Part shown: positions 8,161 through 18,504 of the stretch, piece by piece
Position numbering within the stretch: position 1 is the stretch's first letter
How the letters are laid out: the number at the start of each line of letters is the position of its first letter
NCBI RefSeq assembly: GCF_001956855.1
Contig: NZ_MTHD01000002.1
Coordinates: 803,123-867,122, forward strand
DNA: 64,000 nucleotides
Source of the DNA: Azonexus hydrophilus
Lineage (GTDB): Bacteria; Pseudomonadota; Gammaproteobacteria; Burkholderiales; Rhodocyclaceae
Direction: 5' to 3'
The notes under the pieces: generated by a model
What the model saw: the letters and a program-made list of their open reading frames with translations, nothing else
The model's database searches: none
Told to the model about the DNA's origin: nothing
Position numbers and translations under genes: made by a program

Positions 8161-8796
8161 TTACTTGCCGGCAGGCGGATGGAAGACCTGCGGGGCAGCG
8201 CCATCAGCGTTGATTTCGCTGATCGACTGGTCGACTTCCGGCAGCTTGTGGGCGATGCCCTTGTGGCAGTCGATACAGGTCTTGCCTTCGTTGAAGGCCT
8301 GCTGGTGCGTGTTGGCACCGCGCCGGCCCTGCATGCCATAGTCGAAATACTCGAAATTGTGGCAATTGCGGCATTCCTGCGAGTTGTTGGCCTTCATCCG
8401 GCTCCATTCGCGGGTCGCCATTTCCAGACGATGTGCCTCGAACTTTTCCGGCGTATCGACGATGCCGGTGATCTTGCCCCAGACTTCCTTGCTCGCCTGG
8501 ACCTTGCGGATGATCTTCGGCACCCATTCCTTGGGCACGTGACAATCCGGACAGGTGGCGCGGACGCCGGAACGGTTCGCGTAATGGATGGTGCTCTGGT
8601 ATTCCGCGTACACGTTGTCCTTCATCTCGTGGCACGAGATGCAGAACTCTTCCCGGTTGGTCATTTCCATCGCGGTGTTGAAGCCGCCCCAGAAGACGAT
8701 GCCGGCCACGAACAGCCCGAGTACCGTCAGCACCCCGATACCCGCCACCCAGGCCCTGACTCTTGCGGTCAACCCCGCCGGTTTGTTGTTTTCCAT
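8161..8796 (-). CDS. napC: Tetraheme quinol dehydrogenase NapC
   Basis: A 211-residue protein with one N-terminal transmembrane helix (about residues 17-38) and four CxxCH motifs: CISCH, CPDCH, CRNCH, CIDCH. It has the NapC-type FCISCHEM around the first heme. NapC oxidises membrane quinol and reduces NapB/NapA in the periplasm. It starts 22 bases after napB, in the usual napB-napC order, so it is part of the nap operon. Confidence 0.93.
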   Translation of the reverse strand: MENNKPAGLTARVRAWVAGIGVLTVLGLFVAGIVFWGGFNTAMEMTNREEFCISCHEMKDNVYAEYQSTIHYANRSGVRATCPDCHVPKEWVPKIIRKVQASKEVWGKITGIVDTPEKFEAHRLEMATREWSRMKANNSQECRNCHNFEYFDYGMQGRRGANTHQQAFNEGKTCIDCHKGIAHKLPEVDQSISEINADGAAPQVFHPPAGK

Positions 8797-8818
8797 GATT
8801 CTTCTCCGTCAGCCGTCT

Positions 8819-9280
8819 TCAGCGAATGCCTTCGGCCGGCTTGAACTTGTTGGCCACCAGCGGCTTGGCATCGACCTGCGGCACGTGGCACTGCTGGCAG
8901 AAGTAGCGACGCGGCGAGATGTTCGACAGTTCCTGACCGTCACGCGTCTTGAAGTGGGTCAGCGACACCTTGGTCGCGCCGGTTTCCTTGTAACGCGTCC
9001 AGGAATGGCAATCCATGCACTTGTTGTACTTCATGGTGACGTTGTAACCCTCCACCTTGTGCGGAATCAGCGGCGGCTGCTGGACGTAGTCGCGCTCGAT
9101 CGGCGCACTGTCCTTCATCGTCTTGAAGGGGTCGGCCGACTCGGTCTCCGGGGCCTGAATGGCTGCGCCGCGCAGGGATTTGAGACCTCCCTCGGAAGCA
9201 TGGACGGGGGCCCAGGACAGCGTGGTAGCCATAAGTGCCGCGGCCAAAGCAGCAGTGAACAGGCGGCTCTTGTTTTTCAT
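8819..9280 (-). CDS. napB: Periplasmic nitrate reductase diheme cytochrome subunit NapB
   Basis: A 153-residue exported protein: signal peptide ([20 protein letters not shown]...VHA), then a NapB body with SLRGAAI, PLIPHKVEGYNVTMKYNKC and two heme sites CMDCH and CQQCH. NapB passes electrons from NapC to NapA. Its ATG overlaps the napH stop (ATGA at 9277-9280), showing coupling. Confidence 0.95.
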   Translation of the reverse strand: MKNKSRLFTAALAAALMATTLSWAPVHASEGGLKSLRGAAIQAPETESADPFKTMKDSAPIERDYVQQPPLIPHKVEGYNVTMKYNKCMDCHSWTRYKETGATKVSLTHFKTRDGQELSNISPRRYFCQQCHVPQVDAKPLVANKFKPAEGIR

Positions 9281-10149
9281 GAATCGCTCCTTTGATCGAA
9301 CCGATGAGTAAAGTGGAAAACGTGTTTGTTGCAGACATCGATGCAGCGGCCGCAGTTGGTGCAGTCGCGATCGAGGATGAGCGGACTTTCCTGCCCGGCC
9401 TTCTTCAACGCCGGCCGGATGACCTGCGGTTCCGGGCAGACGGCAAAACAGTCCATGCAGTCGTCGCAGCGGCCGCGCTGGTCGGCGGTGATGCGAATCA
9501 GCGATTTCTGCCCGAGCAGGCCGTAGAAGGCGCCCATCGGACAGAGGTGACCGCACCAGCCGCGCGAGGCGACCAGTACGTCGTAGGAAAAGATGGCAAA
9601 GATCACGACCAGACTGCCGGACAGTCCGAAGATCAGACTGCGTTGCAGGATGGTCACCGGATTGACCCACTCCCAGACCACGGTGCCGGTGACCGCCGCT
9701 GCGAGCAGCGAACCGGCCAGCACCCAGTAGCGGGTATTGCCGTCCGGCGCCCGGCCCGACTTCAGGCCGAGCCGGCGGCGCAACCAGGCGGCGACGTCGG
9801 TGACGACATTGACCGGGCAGACCCAGGCGCAATAGATGCGCCCGCCGAACAGCGCGTAGAACGCGATGACGATGGCCGCCCCGATCAGCGCCGAGGATGC
9901 CGGCATGAAACCGGCTGCCAGACTCTGGACGAACAGGTAGGGATCGGTCAGCGGCAGGATGTCCAGCGTCAGCGACGAGGCCAGGTTGCCCTTGGCGATC
10001 CACAGGCCGAACCAGGGGCCGGTCATGAACAGCAGTAGTACGGTCAACTGCGAAATCCGGCGTAAAACCAGGTAACGGTTGGCGGCCAGCCAGCCCTTGT
10101 CGCGGATCGCATCGCTGCCCGGACGACTGATGCTGCGTTTTGCGCTCAT
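9277..10149 (-). CDS. napH: Ferredoxin-type quinol dehydrogenase membrane subunit NapH
   Basis: A 290-residue integral membrane protein with four hydrophobic segments, two CxxxCP motifs at the membrane surface (CAWVCP and CGHLCP) and a C-terminal pair of 4Fe-4S clusters ([14 protein letters not shown] and [11 protein letters not shown]). With NapG it forms an alternative quinol-oxidising route to NapA. ATG 10149 is chosen because it overlaps the napG stop (ATGA) and has a GGTGG ribosome site; a GTG at 10158 is also in frame. Confidence 0.94.
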   Translation of the reverse strand: MSAKRSISRPGSDAIRDKGWLAANRYLVLRRISQLTVLLLFMTGPWFGLWIAKGNLASSLTLDILPLTDPYLFVQSLAAGFMPASSALIGAAIVIAFYALFGGRIYCAWVCPVNVVTDVAAWLRRRLGLKSGRAPDGNTRYWVLAGSLLAAAVTGTVVWEWVNPVTILQRSLIFGLSGSLVVIFAIFSYDVLVASRGWCGHLCPMGAFYGLLGQKSLIRITADQRGRCDDCMDCFAVCPEPQVIRPALKKAGQESPLILDRDCTNCGRCIDVCNKHVFHFTHRFDQRSDS

Positions 10150-10988
10150 GGTTTCCACCCGGAATCCAGGCCGGCCGGCGGCGTATCGACGCGAACGTCG
10201 CCGTGGGCCTTGCCTTCCAGTCCGCGTACCGGCATTTCAAGCTGATCGCCGATCAGCGAACCACCGTGTTTCTGCTTTTCTTCCCAACCCTTGCGGTAAT
10301 GGTCCGGCAAGGCGCCCTTGGCGAGCTTCACCGGCATCACCTTGATTGCCGCTTCCGGCAGCACGCAGGCGGCCTCGCACTTGCCGCAGCCGGTGCAATG
10401 GCTGGAATGAACCGTCGGCAGCAGCAACGCATGCCGGTCGGAGCGCGGGTTGTGCAGGGTTTCCAGCGTGATCGCCTTGTCGATCACCGGGCAGACCCGA
10501 TAACAGACATCGCAACGCAGGCCGAGGAAATTCAGGCAGGTTTCCTGGTCGGAAAGCACCGCCAGCCCCATCCGTGCGTCGTGAATGTCGGTCAGCTTCG
10601 GATTCAGCGCGCCGGTCGGGCAGGCCTTGACGCAGGGAATGTCGTCGCACATCTCGCAGGGAATGCTGCGCGCCCGGAAATATGGCGTGCCACCGGCGAC
10701 ATCGCTGCCAACGGGGGCCAGTACCAACGTATCGTAAGGACAGTCACGCACGCACAGACCGCAGCGCACACAGGCCGACAGGAACTCGTCTTCGGCCAGC
10801 GCCCCGGGCGGACGCAGGGCCTGCGCCGGGTTGGCCGCAGCCGGCCGTACCGCCAGCAAAGAACCGAAGGTGAGCAGCGCCCCGCCGCCGGCTGCGGCAG
10901 CGATGCCGTTGAGGAACTTCCGGCGTGCCGCAGATGCGGGCGACACGTCGGGATTCCTTTCAGGCTTGGCGGTGGGATTCGTGCTCAC
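10146..10988 (-). CDS. napG: Ferredoxin-type protein NapG
   Basis: A 280-residue periplasmic iron-sulfur protein. A Tat-like signal ([16 protein letters not shown]) precedes four 4Fe-4S motifs: [35 protein letters not shown] and [11 protein letters not shown]. It partners NapH in moving electrons from quinol toward NapB/NapA. Twenty bases separate it from napA; the stop overlaps napH. Confidence 0.94.
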   Translation of the reverse strand: MSTNPTAKPERNPDVSPASAARRKFLNGIAAAAGGGALLTFGSLLAVRPAAANPAQALRPPGALAEDEFLSACVRCGLCVRDCPYDTLVLAPVGSDVAGGTPYFRARSIPCEMCDDIPCVKACPTGALNPKLTDIHDARMGLAVLSDQETCLNFLGLRCDVCYRVCPVIDKAITLETLHNPRSDRHALLLPTVHSSHCTGCGKCEAACVLPEAAIKVMPVKLAKGALPDHYRKGWEEKQKHGGSLIGDQLEMPVRGLEGKAHGDVRVDTPPAGLDSGWKP

Positions 10989-11008
10989 GATTCAGGCTCG
11001 ATGGACGG

Positions 11009-13582
11009 TCAGGCGCGGGTGATCTTCACCGGACACTTCTTGAAGTCCGTTTCCTTGGAAATCGGGCAAGTCGCGTCGAGGATCAGCTTGTTGACCAGCT
11101 TGCCTTCATCGAAGAAGGGAATGAACACCAGGCCGATCGGCGGCTTGTTGCGACCCTTGGTTTCGACGCGCAACTGGATCTCGCCGCGCTTCGATGCCAC
11201 CTTGACCTTCATGCCACGCTGGATGCCGCGCTTCTTGGCATCTTCCGGGTGCATGAAGACCACGGCTTCCGGCACCGAGCGATGCAGTTCCGGGACGCGA
11301 CGGGTCATCGAACCGGTGTGCCAGTGTTCAAGCACGCGGCCGGTGGACATCCACAGGTCGAATTCCTTGTCCGGCATTTCCGGCGGCTGCTGGTACGGCA
11401 GCGCGAAGATCACGGCCTTCTTGTCCTTGTGACCGTAGAAGCTGAAGTCCTCGCCAGCCTTGACGTACGGATCGTAGCCTTCGCGGAAGCGCCACAGCGT
11501 TTCCTTGCCATCGACCACCGGCCAGCGCAGGCCACGGGCCTTGTGGTAGGTGTCGAACGGTGCCAGATCGTGACCATGACCGCGACCGAACGCGGCGTAT
11601 TCCTCGAACAAGCCCTTCTGCAGGTAGAAGCCGAGTTCCTTCGATTCGTCGTTGGTATAGCCCTTGATCGCGTGACCGTTGGTCTTTTCCAGATCGGCCA
11701 GCGGGAACTTGTTGACCGCACCATTCTTGTAGAGGACATCGAACAGCGTCTTGCCCTTGTACTGCGGCTTCTTGGCGATCAGCTCGGCCGGCCAGACATC
11801 CTCGACCTTGAAGCGCTTGGAGAACTCGATGTACTGCCACAGGTCAGACTTGGCCTCACCCGGTGCCGACACCTGCTGACGCCAGAACTGGGTACGGCGC
11901 TCGGCATTGCCGAAGGCACCTTCCTTCTCGGTCCACATCGCCGACGGCAGCACCAGGTCGGCAGCCATCGCCGAGACGGTCGGATAGGCGTCGGAGACGA
12001 CGACGAAGGCGGCCGGATTGCGCCAGCCCGGGTAGATCTCGTCGTTGATGTTCGGACCGGCCTGCATGTTGTTGGTGGTCGTCGTCCAGTAGCACTTGAG
12101 CTTGCCGTCCTTCAGCATGCGGCTCTGCAGCACGGCGTGGAAACCGATCTTGGCGTTCAGCGTGCCTTCCGGCAGTTGCCAGATATCCTCGGTCAGCTTG
12201 CGGTGGGCCGGGTTCATGACGACCATGTCGGCCGGCAGGCGGTGGGCAAAGGTACCGACTTCACGTGCGGTGCCACAGGCTGACGGCTGGCCGGTCAGCG
12301 AGAACGGACCGCTGCCCGGCGTCGAAATCTTGCCGGTCAAGAGGTGCACGTTGTAGATCATGTTGTTCACCCAGGTACCGCGGGTGTGCTGGTTGAAACC
12401 CATGGTCCAGAAGCTGACGACCTTCTTCTTCGGGTCGGCATACAGCTCGGCCATCCGCTTCAGGCGGTCGGCCGGCACGCCGGACAGCTTGGCGGTCTTT
12501 TCCAGCGTGTATTCGGAAACGAACTTGGCGAATTCGTCGAAGCTGATCGGCTTGGCAGCACCGGTATCGCCCTTCGGCTTGCCGTCGGCGCCGGGATAAC
12601 CGTTCGACTTGGCATCCTTTTCCAGCGCATGCGCCGGGCGCAGGCCATAACCGATATCGGTCTCGCCCATCTTGAAATTGACGTGCTTCTTGACGAAGTC
12701 CTGATTGACCTTGCCGCTCTGGATGATGTAGTTGCAAATGTAGTTGAGGATCGCCAGATCGGTCTGCGGCGAGAAGATCATCGGGTTGTCGGCCAGCTCG
12801 TAGCTGCGATGCTCGAAGGTGGACAGCACGTGAACTTCGGCGCTGGCATGCGTCAGCCGGCGGTCAGTGATGCGCGACCACAGGATCGGGTGCATCTCGG
12901 CCATGTTCGAGCCCCACAACACGAAGGCATCGGCGTTCTCGATGTCGTCGTAGCAGCCCATCGGCTCGTCGATACCGAAGGTACGCATGAAGCCGGCAAC
13001 GGCCGAGGCCATGCAATGGCGGGCATTGGGATCGAGGTTGTTGGAACGGAAACCGGCCTTCCACAACTTGACGGCAGCGTAGCCTTCCCAGATCGTCCAT
13101 TGGCCGGAGCCGAACATGCCGATCGACGAAGTCATTTCATTGACCGGCTTGCCGGCATTGGCCTTCATGTCGGCGGCCAGCGCTTCCTTCCACTTGGCTT
13201 CCATGATGTCGAAAGCCTGGGTCCAGGTAATCGGCTGGAAGTCGCCGTTCTTGTCGTACTTGCCGTTCTTCATCCGCAGCAGCGGCTTGGTCAGGCGATC
13301 CTCGCCATACTGGATCTTCGACAGGAAATAGCCCTTGATGCAGTTCAGGCCACGGTTGACCGGTGCATCCGGGTCACCCTGGGTGGCGACGATGCGGCCT
13401 TTCTGGACGCCGACCAGCACCGAACAGCCGGTGCCACAGAAGCGGCAGGCGGCCTTGTCCCAGCGGACATCGGTCGATGAGCCGGCCGGATTCGCGGCCT
13501 GGGCAGTCAGGGGAATCCCGGCGGTCGCTGCAGCGGCAGCAACAGCCTGGGTTTTCAGGAAATCACGGCGATTCATGGTCAT
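11009..13582 (-). CDS. napA: Periplasmic nitrate reductase catalytic subunit NapA
   Basis: An 857-residue molybdoenzyme reducing nitrate to nitrite. It has a twin-arginine signal ([18 protein letters not shown]), the N-terminal 4Fe-4S motif ([10 protein letters not shown] with a later GLNCIKGY), the Mo-ligating Cys in [10 protein letters not shown], and MGD-binding segments through to the C-terminus. ATG 13582 follows a strong GAGGAGG site at good spacing; ATG 13576 and TTG 13588 are in-frame alternatives. It depends on NapD for maturation and on the molybdenum cofactor, to which moaE at 23320 contributes. Confidence 0.97.
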   Translation of the reverse strand: MTMNRRDFLKTQAVAAAAATAGIPLTAQAANPAGSSTDVRWDKAACRFCGTGCSVLVGVQKGRIVATQGDPDAPVNRGLNCIKGYFLSKIQYGEDRLTKPLLRMKNGKYDKNGDFQPITWTQAFDIMEAKWKEALAADMKANAGKPVNEMTSSIGMFGSGQWTIWEGYAAVKLWKAGFRSNNLDPNARHCMASAVAGFMRTFGIDEPMGCYDDIENADAFVLWGSNMAEMHPILWSRITDRRLTHASAEVHVLSTFEHRSYELADNPMIFSPQTDLAILNYICNYIIQSGKVNQDFVKKHVNFKMGETDIGYGLRPAHALEKDAKSNGYPGADGKPKGDTGAAKPISFDEFAKFVSEYTLEKTAKLSGVPADRLKRMAELYADPKKKVVSFWTMGFNQHTRGTWVNNMIYNVHLLTGKISTPGSGPFSLTGQPSACGTAREVGTFAHRLPADMVVMNPAHRKLTEDIWQLPEGTLNAKIGFHAVLQSRMLKDGKLKCYWTTTTNNMQAGPNINDEIYPGWRNPAAFVVVSDAYPTVSAMAADLVLPSAMWTEKEGAFGNAERRTQFWRQQVSAPGEAKSDLWQYIEFSKRFKVEDVWPAELIAKKPQYKGKTLFDVLYKNGAVNKFPLADLEKTNGHAIKGYTNDESKELGFYLQKGLFEEYAAFGRGHGHDLAPFDTYHKARGLRWPVVDGKETLWRFREGYDPYVKAGEDFSFYGHKDKKAVIFALPYQQPPEMPDKEFDLWMSTGRVLEHWHTGSMTRRVPELHRSVPEAVVFMHPEDAKKRGIQRGMKVKVASKRGEIQLRVETKGRNKPPIGLVFIPFFDEGKLVNKLILDATCPISKETDFKKCPVKITRA

Positions 13583-13584
13583 GG

Positions 13585-13836
13585 TCAAGCCTCCTCGGGT
13601 TCAAGCGCGTCGTCGCAGTATTCGTAAGCCAGGGTCACCGACATGACATGGGGCACGTGATGGACCTGAATGATGGAATCGGATACGGCATAGCCCTCGC
13701 CGTCTTCGATCAGGACAAGCATCCGTCCGTCGCCCTGATCGTGGGCCACGGAAGCGCCCGGCACGGCCTCGACGCCAAGCTGGACATCACGGGTGTGCTC
13801 GGGCAGGTATTTCAGGACGAGACTGACGATCTTCAT
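13585..13836 (-). CDS. napD: NapA Tat-signal chaperone NapD
   Basis: An 83-residue cytosolic protein with a ferredoxin-like fold pattern typical of Nap[15 protein letters not shown], then [20 protein letters not shown] and a [20 protein letters not shown] stretch. NapD binds the NapA twin-arginine signal and holds export until cofactor insertion. It overlaps napF by 4 bases and ends 2 bases before the napA start. Confidence 0.93.
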   Translation of the reverse strand: MKIVSLVLKYLPEHTRDVQLGVEAVPGASVAHDQGDGRMLVLIEDGEGYAVSDSIIQVHHVPHVMSVTLAYEYCDDALEPEEA

Positions 13837-14393
13837 GCGGCACCTCGAAGGGCTAGGGAAGGAAAATTCGGCGGCGCGATGCGGATGGCACGCGTCGGAC
13901 AATCGGCCAGACAGGCACCGCAACCGGTACAGGCTGCGCTGTCGAGCTGTGGCCGGGCAACACCGCCGACCGTCGGGGGAAAATGGATGGCGCCGACGTC
14001 GCACAGCTCGCCGCAGGTCCGGCAGACCACGTTGTGGTCGGTCAGACAATCCACCGAGAAGAAGGCGCGCAAGGACCAGGGCGACTGCCCCGGCTGTTCG
14101 CGCAGCGCCAGCGGCTTGCAGGACTGGCGGCAATCGCCGCAGAAAGTGCAACCTTCCGGCGCCCGGCCGACGGTGAAGTCGGCTTCGGGGAATCCGCCGT
14201 CGCCCTTGACCAGCAGACCGGTCGGGCAGGCAGTGAGGCATTCGCCGCAACGTGTGCAGGCATCGATAAACAGGGCTTCCGGCAACGCCCAGGGCGGGCG
14301 CATGGCATCTCCCCGGCCCGATCGGGCGACACCCAGGAAAGCACGGCGGGAAAGCGTCACGTTGATTGCTCGAAAAGTTGTTCTGCGATGCAT
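13833..14393 (-). CDS. napF: Ferredoxin-type protein NapF
   Basis: A 186-residue cytosolic iron-sulfur protein with SRRAFLG at the N-terminus and three 4Fe-4S motifs: CTRCGECLTACP, CTFCGDCRQSC, and CTGCGACLADCP, plus an extra CRTCGELC pair. NapF helps assemble NapA. The start is uncertain: ATG 14393 gives MHRRTTF, while a GTG at 14360 would begin next to the SRRAFLG segment as in E. coli. No napE is present. It is the first gene of napFDAGHBC. Confidence 0.9.
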   Translation of the reverse strand: MHRRTTFRAINVTLSRRAFLGVARSGRGDAMRPPWALPEALFIDACTRCGECLTACPTGLLVKGDGGFPEADFTVGRAPEGCTFCGDCRQSCKPLALREQPGQSPWSLRAFFSVDCLTDHNVVCRTCGELCDVGAIHFPPTVGGVARPQLDSAACTGCGACLADCPTRAIRIAPPNFPSLALRGAA

Positions 14394-14451
14394 ACTACGT
14401 GGCGAAACGGGGGTGCGACAGTGGTCGAAAAGCCCGGAAACAGTCGCCATC

Positions 14452-14467
14452 TACACCTAAATAGGTA
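14452..14467. promoter_or_regulatory. NarL/NarP-type 7-2-7 heptamer pair
   Basis: TACACCT-AA-ATAGGTA is an inverted pair of heptamers in the napF/narX divergent region. The right half fits the NarL/NarP heptamer consensus fully and the left half has one mismatch. The 7-2-7 arrangement is the one bound by NarL and NarP dimers. It sits about 60 bases upstream of napF and 125 upstream of narX, so one phosphorylated regulator dimer could act on both. Confidence 0.7.
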
Positions 14468-14591
14468 GGACAGCAGACCAAAGAAACATCAGTTTTTCCC
14501 GTAAAATCAAGCTCATGAAAAAAACCATTGCACTCAGCCCCGGGCAACCGAATACCCCGCTGTTCAAAAGGGGTAATCCCCAATACACGCC

Positions 14592-16445
14592 ATGAAGCGT
14601 TTCGTCGTTTCGATCTCGCAGGCGCTGCACGATTCGGTCCTGGTACGCCTCGGTCTGGCGATGGGCATCCTGGCCCTGCTCTCTTTCGCTTCGATCGTCA
14701 CATCGACGGTGATTGCCGAGAACATCAGCGGCCAGGCGAGTGCGATCAATGTCTCGGGATCGCTGCGCATGATGAGCTTTCGCAGCCTGAGCGAGGTCCA
14801 GCAACCGGACAAGCGGGCCCAGGCGCTCGACACCATCGAGCAGTTCGAGCGCCGCCTGCATGGCCTGGACCGCCACGTTCAGAGCAAGACCGCGGGCGAT
14901 TCACCGTCGAAACAGGCCATCAACGTGGTCACCTTGCGCTGGACCGAACATATCCGCCCGATTGCGCGCGCTGCCGCCGAAGGCAATGGCGATGCGTTGA
15001 TCCAGATGGCACAGGACATCCCCGGCTTCGTCCAGCAGATCGATTACGTCGTGCAATTGATCGAGGAGGATCTCGAACACAAGGTGCGCTGGCTGCGGGC
15101 AACACAATTCGCGCTGCTGACGCTGATCCTTCTGGTCAGTCTGGTGACCAGCTGGATGTTGCGCCGGCAACTGGTACAACCCCTGGCGCAGTTGCTCAAG
15201 GCGGCGAAGACAGTCTCGCGCGGCTCGTTTTCGGTACGCGTCCGTCACGTCAGCGGCGATGAGCTCGGACAACTGGGACGTGCCTTCAACACCATGGTGG
15301 CCGAGATTGCCAGCATGTACGGCAACCTCGAAGAAAAGGTCGACGAGAAGACGCGCGAACTGACGCGGACCAATGAGTCGCTGGAACTGCTGTACAAGGT
15401 CAGCCAGAAACTGTCGGCGAGCGACCTGACGCTGGAACAGTTGCAGGGCATCCTGCGCGAAGTCGAAAGCTCGCTGGAACTCGGCCACAGCATGATCTGC
15501 ATCAGCGACAACGGTCATCTGCCGGCACACCCGGTGGTTGGCGACCTGACCCCGGACGAAGTAAGCAAATGGTGCGGTCAACAGGATTGCGGGCAGTGTT
15601 TTGCCCGCACCTCGGAAACGCTGAGTCAACAGGCCGAATCCAGCAACGTCGTGGTGGTGCCGATCGGCGAGGCCGGCGGCCTGCAGGGCACGCTACCGAT
15701 CATGCTGCGTTCGCGCGATCCCTTGCCGGCGGACACTGCCCGCCTGATCGAGACGGTCGGCCATCATGTCTCGAACGCCCTGATCAACATGCGGCGGACC
15801 GAGGAAAAACACCGGCTGGCGGTACTTGAGGAACGTTCGGTCATCGCCCGCGAACTGCACGACTCGATCGCGCAGTCGCTGAGCTATCTGCGCATCCAGG
15901 TGACCCGTCTGGAAAAATGCATCGATCAGGGTTGCGATGCCCGGACCATCGCCGAGGAACTGAAGGACGGCCTGAGTTCGGCCTACCGCGAACTGCGCGA
16001 ATTGATCACCACCTTCCGCCTGCGCATCGACGAACGCGGCTTCGGCGTCGCGCTGGAAGAAACCATCGCCGAATTCTCGACCAAGCTGGCTTTCCCGGTC
16101 GAACTGCACAACACGCTGTCTGGCATCGTGCTTTCCGGCAACGAGGAAATGCACGTGATCCGCATCATTCGCGAGGCGCTGTCGAATATCGAACGCCACG
16201 CCGGCGCGACACAGGCCGCCGTGAATATCTCGGTCGATGCCGAACACAGCGTGTGCATCCGCATCAGCGACAACGGCAAGGGCTTCAACCCCGCCGAGAT
16301 TCCGGAAAACCATTTCGGCACCAGCATCATGCGCGACCGCGCCCATATCCTCGAAGGCGAATTGAGCGTGGATACCGCACCCGGTGCCGGCACGACCATC
16401 AACCTGAATTTCCTGCCGCAGAAATACCGGCAAACCGAACACTGA
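14592..16445 (+). CDS. narX: Nitrate/nitrite sensor histidine kinase NarX
   Basis: A 617-residue sensor: TM1 (about 18-42), a periplasmic four-helix domain opening with a P-box-like segment (INVSGSLRMMSFRSLSEV), TM2 (about 172-192), HAMP, a cysteine-bearing central module (CGQQDCGQC), and a HisKA_3-type kinase core with the phospho-His in ARELHDSIAQSLSYLR and the N-box EALSNIERHA. This is the NarX/NarQ arrangement. The adjacent narL and the NarL-type site upstream of nap argue for control of nitrate respiration. Confidence 0.9.
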   Translation: MKRFVVSISQALHDSVLVRLGLAMGILALLSFASIVTSTVIAENISGQASAINVSGSLRMMSFRSLSEVQQPDKRAQALDTIEQFERRLHGLDRHVQSKTAGDSPSKQAINVVTLRWTEHIRPIARAAAEGNGDALIQMAQDIPGFVQQIDYVVQLIEEDLEHKVRWLRATQFALLTLILLVSLVTSWMLRRQLVQPLAQLLKAAKTVSRGSFSVRVRHVSGDELGQLGRAFNTMVAEIASMYGNLEEKVDEKTRELTRTNESLELLYKVSQKLSASDLTLEQLQGILREVESSLELGHSMICISDNGHLPAHPVVGDLTPDEVSKWCGQQDCGQCFARTSETLSQQAESSNVVVVPIGEAGGLQGTLPIMLRSRDPLPADTARLIETVGHHVSNALINMRRTEEKHRLAVLEERSVIARELHDSIAQSLSYLRIQVTRLEKCIDQGCDARTIAEELKDGLSSAYRELRELITTFRLRIDERGFGVALEETIAEFSTKLAFPVELHNTLSGIVLSGNEEMHVIRIIREALSNIERHAGATQAAVNISVDAEHSVCIRISDNGKGFNPAEIPENHFGTSIMRDRAHILEGELSVDTAPGAGTTINLNFLPQKYRQTEH

Positions 16446-16455
16446 GGCCACCGAC

Positions 16456-17100
16456 ATGCCCGACAAGACCCGCGTACTGATCATTGACGACCACCCGCTG
16501 TTCCGCCGCGGCGTCTGCCAGTTGCTCGCCCTCTCCCCGAACTTCATCGTCATCGGCGAAGCGGCCAGTGGCCAGGAAGGGATCGAGATGGCCAAACTGC
16601 ACGACCCGGACCTGATCCTGCTCGACCTCAACATGAAAGGCATGAACGGTCTGGAAACGCTGCGCACGATGCGTGACCTGGAGATCGACGCACGCATCAT
16701 CCTGATCACCGTCTCCGATGCGCCGGAAGACCTGATCGCGGCGATCCGCGCCGGCTCCGACGGCTACATCCTGAAGGACAACGACCCCGACGACATCCTC
16801 AAGCTGATCGACAGCGCAATGCACGGGCGCAACGCCATCAGCCCGGAACTGACCAGCCTGCTGGCGACCGCACTGCGCGAGGAAAGCGTCGTCGAGCAAC
16901 GCAGTCAGGCCAGCCTGACCGAGCGCGAAACGGCGATCCTCAAGTGCCTGGCCGCCGGCATGTCGAACAAGCTGATCGCCCGCGAACTCGACATCATGGA
17001 AAGCACGGTCAAGGTGCACATCCGCAACCTGCTGAAAAAGCTGAAGTTCCGCTCGCGTGTCGAAGCCGCGGTGTGGGCCGTGGGCAATCACGTCACCTGA
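16456..17100 (+). CDS. narL: Nitrate/nitrite response regulator NarL
   Basis: A 214-residue regulator: receiver domain (IIDDHPLFRRGVCQLL, phospho-Asp in LILLDLNMKGMNG, Thr/Lys near LITVSD and YILKDN) and a C-terminal LuxR-type helix-turn-helix (LTERETAILKCLAAG through STVKVHIRNLLKKL). It starts 10 bases after narX. By context it would bind the heptamer pair at 14452-14467. Confidence 0.92.
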   Translation: MPDKTRVLIIDDHPLFRRGVCQLLALSPNFIVIGEAASGQEGIEMAKLHDPDLILLDLNMKGMNGLETLRTMRDLEIDARIILITVSDAPEDLIAAIRAGSDGYILKDNDPDDILKLIDSAMHGRNAISPELTSLLATALREESVVEQRSQASLTERETAILKCLAAGMSNKLIARELDIMESTVKVHIRNLLKKLKFRSRVEAAVWAVGNHVT

Positions 17101-17110
17101 AATGCAGACG

Positions 17111-17139
17111 AAAAAAAAGCGCGGAACACCGCGCTTTTT
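17111..17139. terminator. Bidirectional terminator after narL
   Basis: AAGCGCGG-AACA-CCGCGCTT with A-rich left and T-rich right flanks lies between the narL stop (17100) and the convergent DUF4395 gene (ends 17157). It can serve both strands. Confidence 0.88.
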
Positions 17140-17156
17140 CGGACTGGCCGGAAAAC

Positions 17157-17576
17157 TCAAGCCTGCTTGAACTTGTAATACGCACCGTAGGCCCAGCAGG
17201 CGGCACAGAAACCGGTCACCAGGTCGATGAAGGCGAAAATCAGGATGGCCGTGGCCGGAATCACGCCAATATCGGAACCTGCCAGCCAGGTCACGAACAT
17301 CGCTGTACCGGCGATGCCGGCAATCTTGTCGGCAAACATCTTGGAACCGGCGTTCTGCATCTTCGGCATGCCGAGTTTCTGCGTGACACCGGCAAACAGC
17401 TTGTACGACATGCACTTGTGCGGCGAGACGAAACCGCGCATCAAGCCGCCGAAAGCAAGCAGGATCGACACCCACTGGTATGGCGTGAACAGGTAGAGTG
17501 CGGCGATGGCAAAGCTCATCGCCGCATGGAAACGGTAGGCATTGGAACAGACCGGTGCAATGTCGAAACGCAGCAT
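17157..17576 (-). CDS. DUF4395-like integral membrane protein
   Basis: From ATG 17576 (GGAG site; GTG 17591 is an alternative) this is a 139-residue membrane protein with four hydrophobic helices and conserved-looking cysteines: VCSNAYR at the N-terminus, HKCMSYKL in the middle and FCAACWAYG near the end. The pattern fits DUF4395 proteins, some of which are fused to or adjacent to thioredoxin-fold and sulfur-trafficking proteins. Function unknown. Confidence 0.65.
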   Translation of the reverse strand: MLRFDIAPVCSNAYRFHAAMSFAIAALYLFTPYQWVSILLAFGGLMRGFVSPHKCMSYKLFAGVTQKLGMPKMQNAGSKMFADKIAGIAGTAMFVTWLAGSDIGVIPATAILIFAFIDLVTGFCAACWAYGAYYKFKQA

Positions 17577-17644
17577 GAAAAAACTCCGCACTAAATATAA
17601 CTAGACGCTTATATTAGCATATTGCGTTTGACGGCAGCAACACC

Positions 17645-18424
17645 TCAGTGATCGCCCTGCCAGCGTTTCTCGCCTGCCGGGACGGCGAACGGCAGCCAGT
17701 TTTCCGGCGGCGGCAACGGACAGGTGGCGAACGGCGTGAAGGCGCAGGGCGGATTGAAGGCGCGGTTGAAATCGAGCGTGATCCGGCCGTCGACCGCAGG
17801 ATTCGCCTTCAGGAAGCGACCGGCGCCATACGTTTCCTTGCCGCTCGTGCGGTCGCGGAAGACGAAGAAGACCTCGCGCTCGCCAACCGACATCGGCAAA
17901 AGTTCGACATTTTGCCCGTCGACCGCAAAAACCGCCCGGAAGGCAACGCTGACCGGCTTCAGTTCGCCGCTGACGTTGGGCACTTCCATCATCAGCGGTG
18001 GTTCGAGCGGCAACCAGTCAGCCGTGATAATCCAGGCCGGATCTTCCGGAAAACAGGCAAGACCGACAAAAGGCCGGCGGCTGGCCCAGTCGCGATCACG
18101 CAGCCGGACGGCGAACCGGCTATCGCGGTCGACGACGAAAAATGACAGATTTTCATGGTCGACCGTGGAAGGCTTCCCTTCACGATCGGTCTGCAATTCA
18201 CGTTCGCTGCCATCGGCCGCCCGCCAAAGCAGACGCCCGGCCTGCCAGTCGAGCTCGCCCAGCCAGGCCGGACCGGTCGGCAGCCGCACCGGACAATCGT
18301 CGCCGCTGCCGACCCGGTTGCTGCCAGGCTCCAGCCAGAACAGGCCGACCAGACCAAGCCAGCTGTCCGGCCCGGACAGTTCCGCGTGACGGGCCTGCCG
18401 CCAATTCTCCAGCGCAACTTTCAT
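17645..18424 (-). CDS. DUF1684 domain-containing protein
   Basis: A 259-residue cytosolic protein with the DUF1684 hallmarks: DSWLGLVGLFWLEPGSNRVGS near the N-terminus, RLRDRDWASRRPFVGL, and a C-terminal FNPPCAFTPFATCPLPPPEN. The family is conserved but of unknown function. No signal peptide. Its ATG is next to the divergent DUF2502 gene. Confidence 0.82.
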   Translation of the reverse strand: MKVALENWRQARHAELSGPDSWLGLVGLFWLEPGSNRVGSGDDCPVRLPTGPAWLGELDWQAGRLLWRAADGSERELQTDREGKPSTVDHENLSFFVVDRDSRFAVRLRDRDWASRRPFVGLACFPEDPAWIITADWLPLEPPLMMEVPNVSGELKPVSVAFRAVFAVDGQNVELLPMSVGEREVFFVFRDRTSGKETYGAGRFLKANPAVDGRITLDFNRAFNPPCAFTPFATCPLPPPENWLPFAVPAGEKRWQGDH

Positions 18425-18504
18425 TTGCTTACAATCCTTCTGTTACCCTTTTCGCTGCTTGGCCGTTATCCATCGTACGGTCCACATCAACGAGAGAGCA
18501 AATC

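Noticed and set aside
8819..10240. Single 473-codon minus frame covering napB and most of napH
   Set aside because: The upstream part is an Arg/Pro-rich shadow of napH; the true napB begins at 9280 with a signal peptide.
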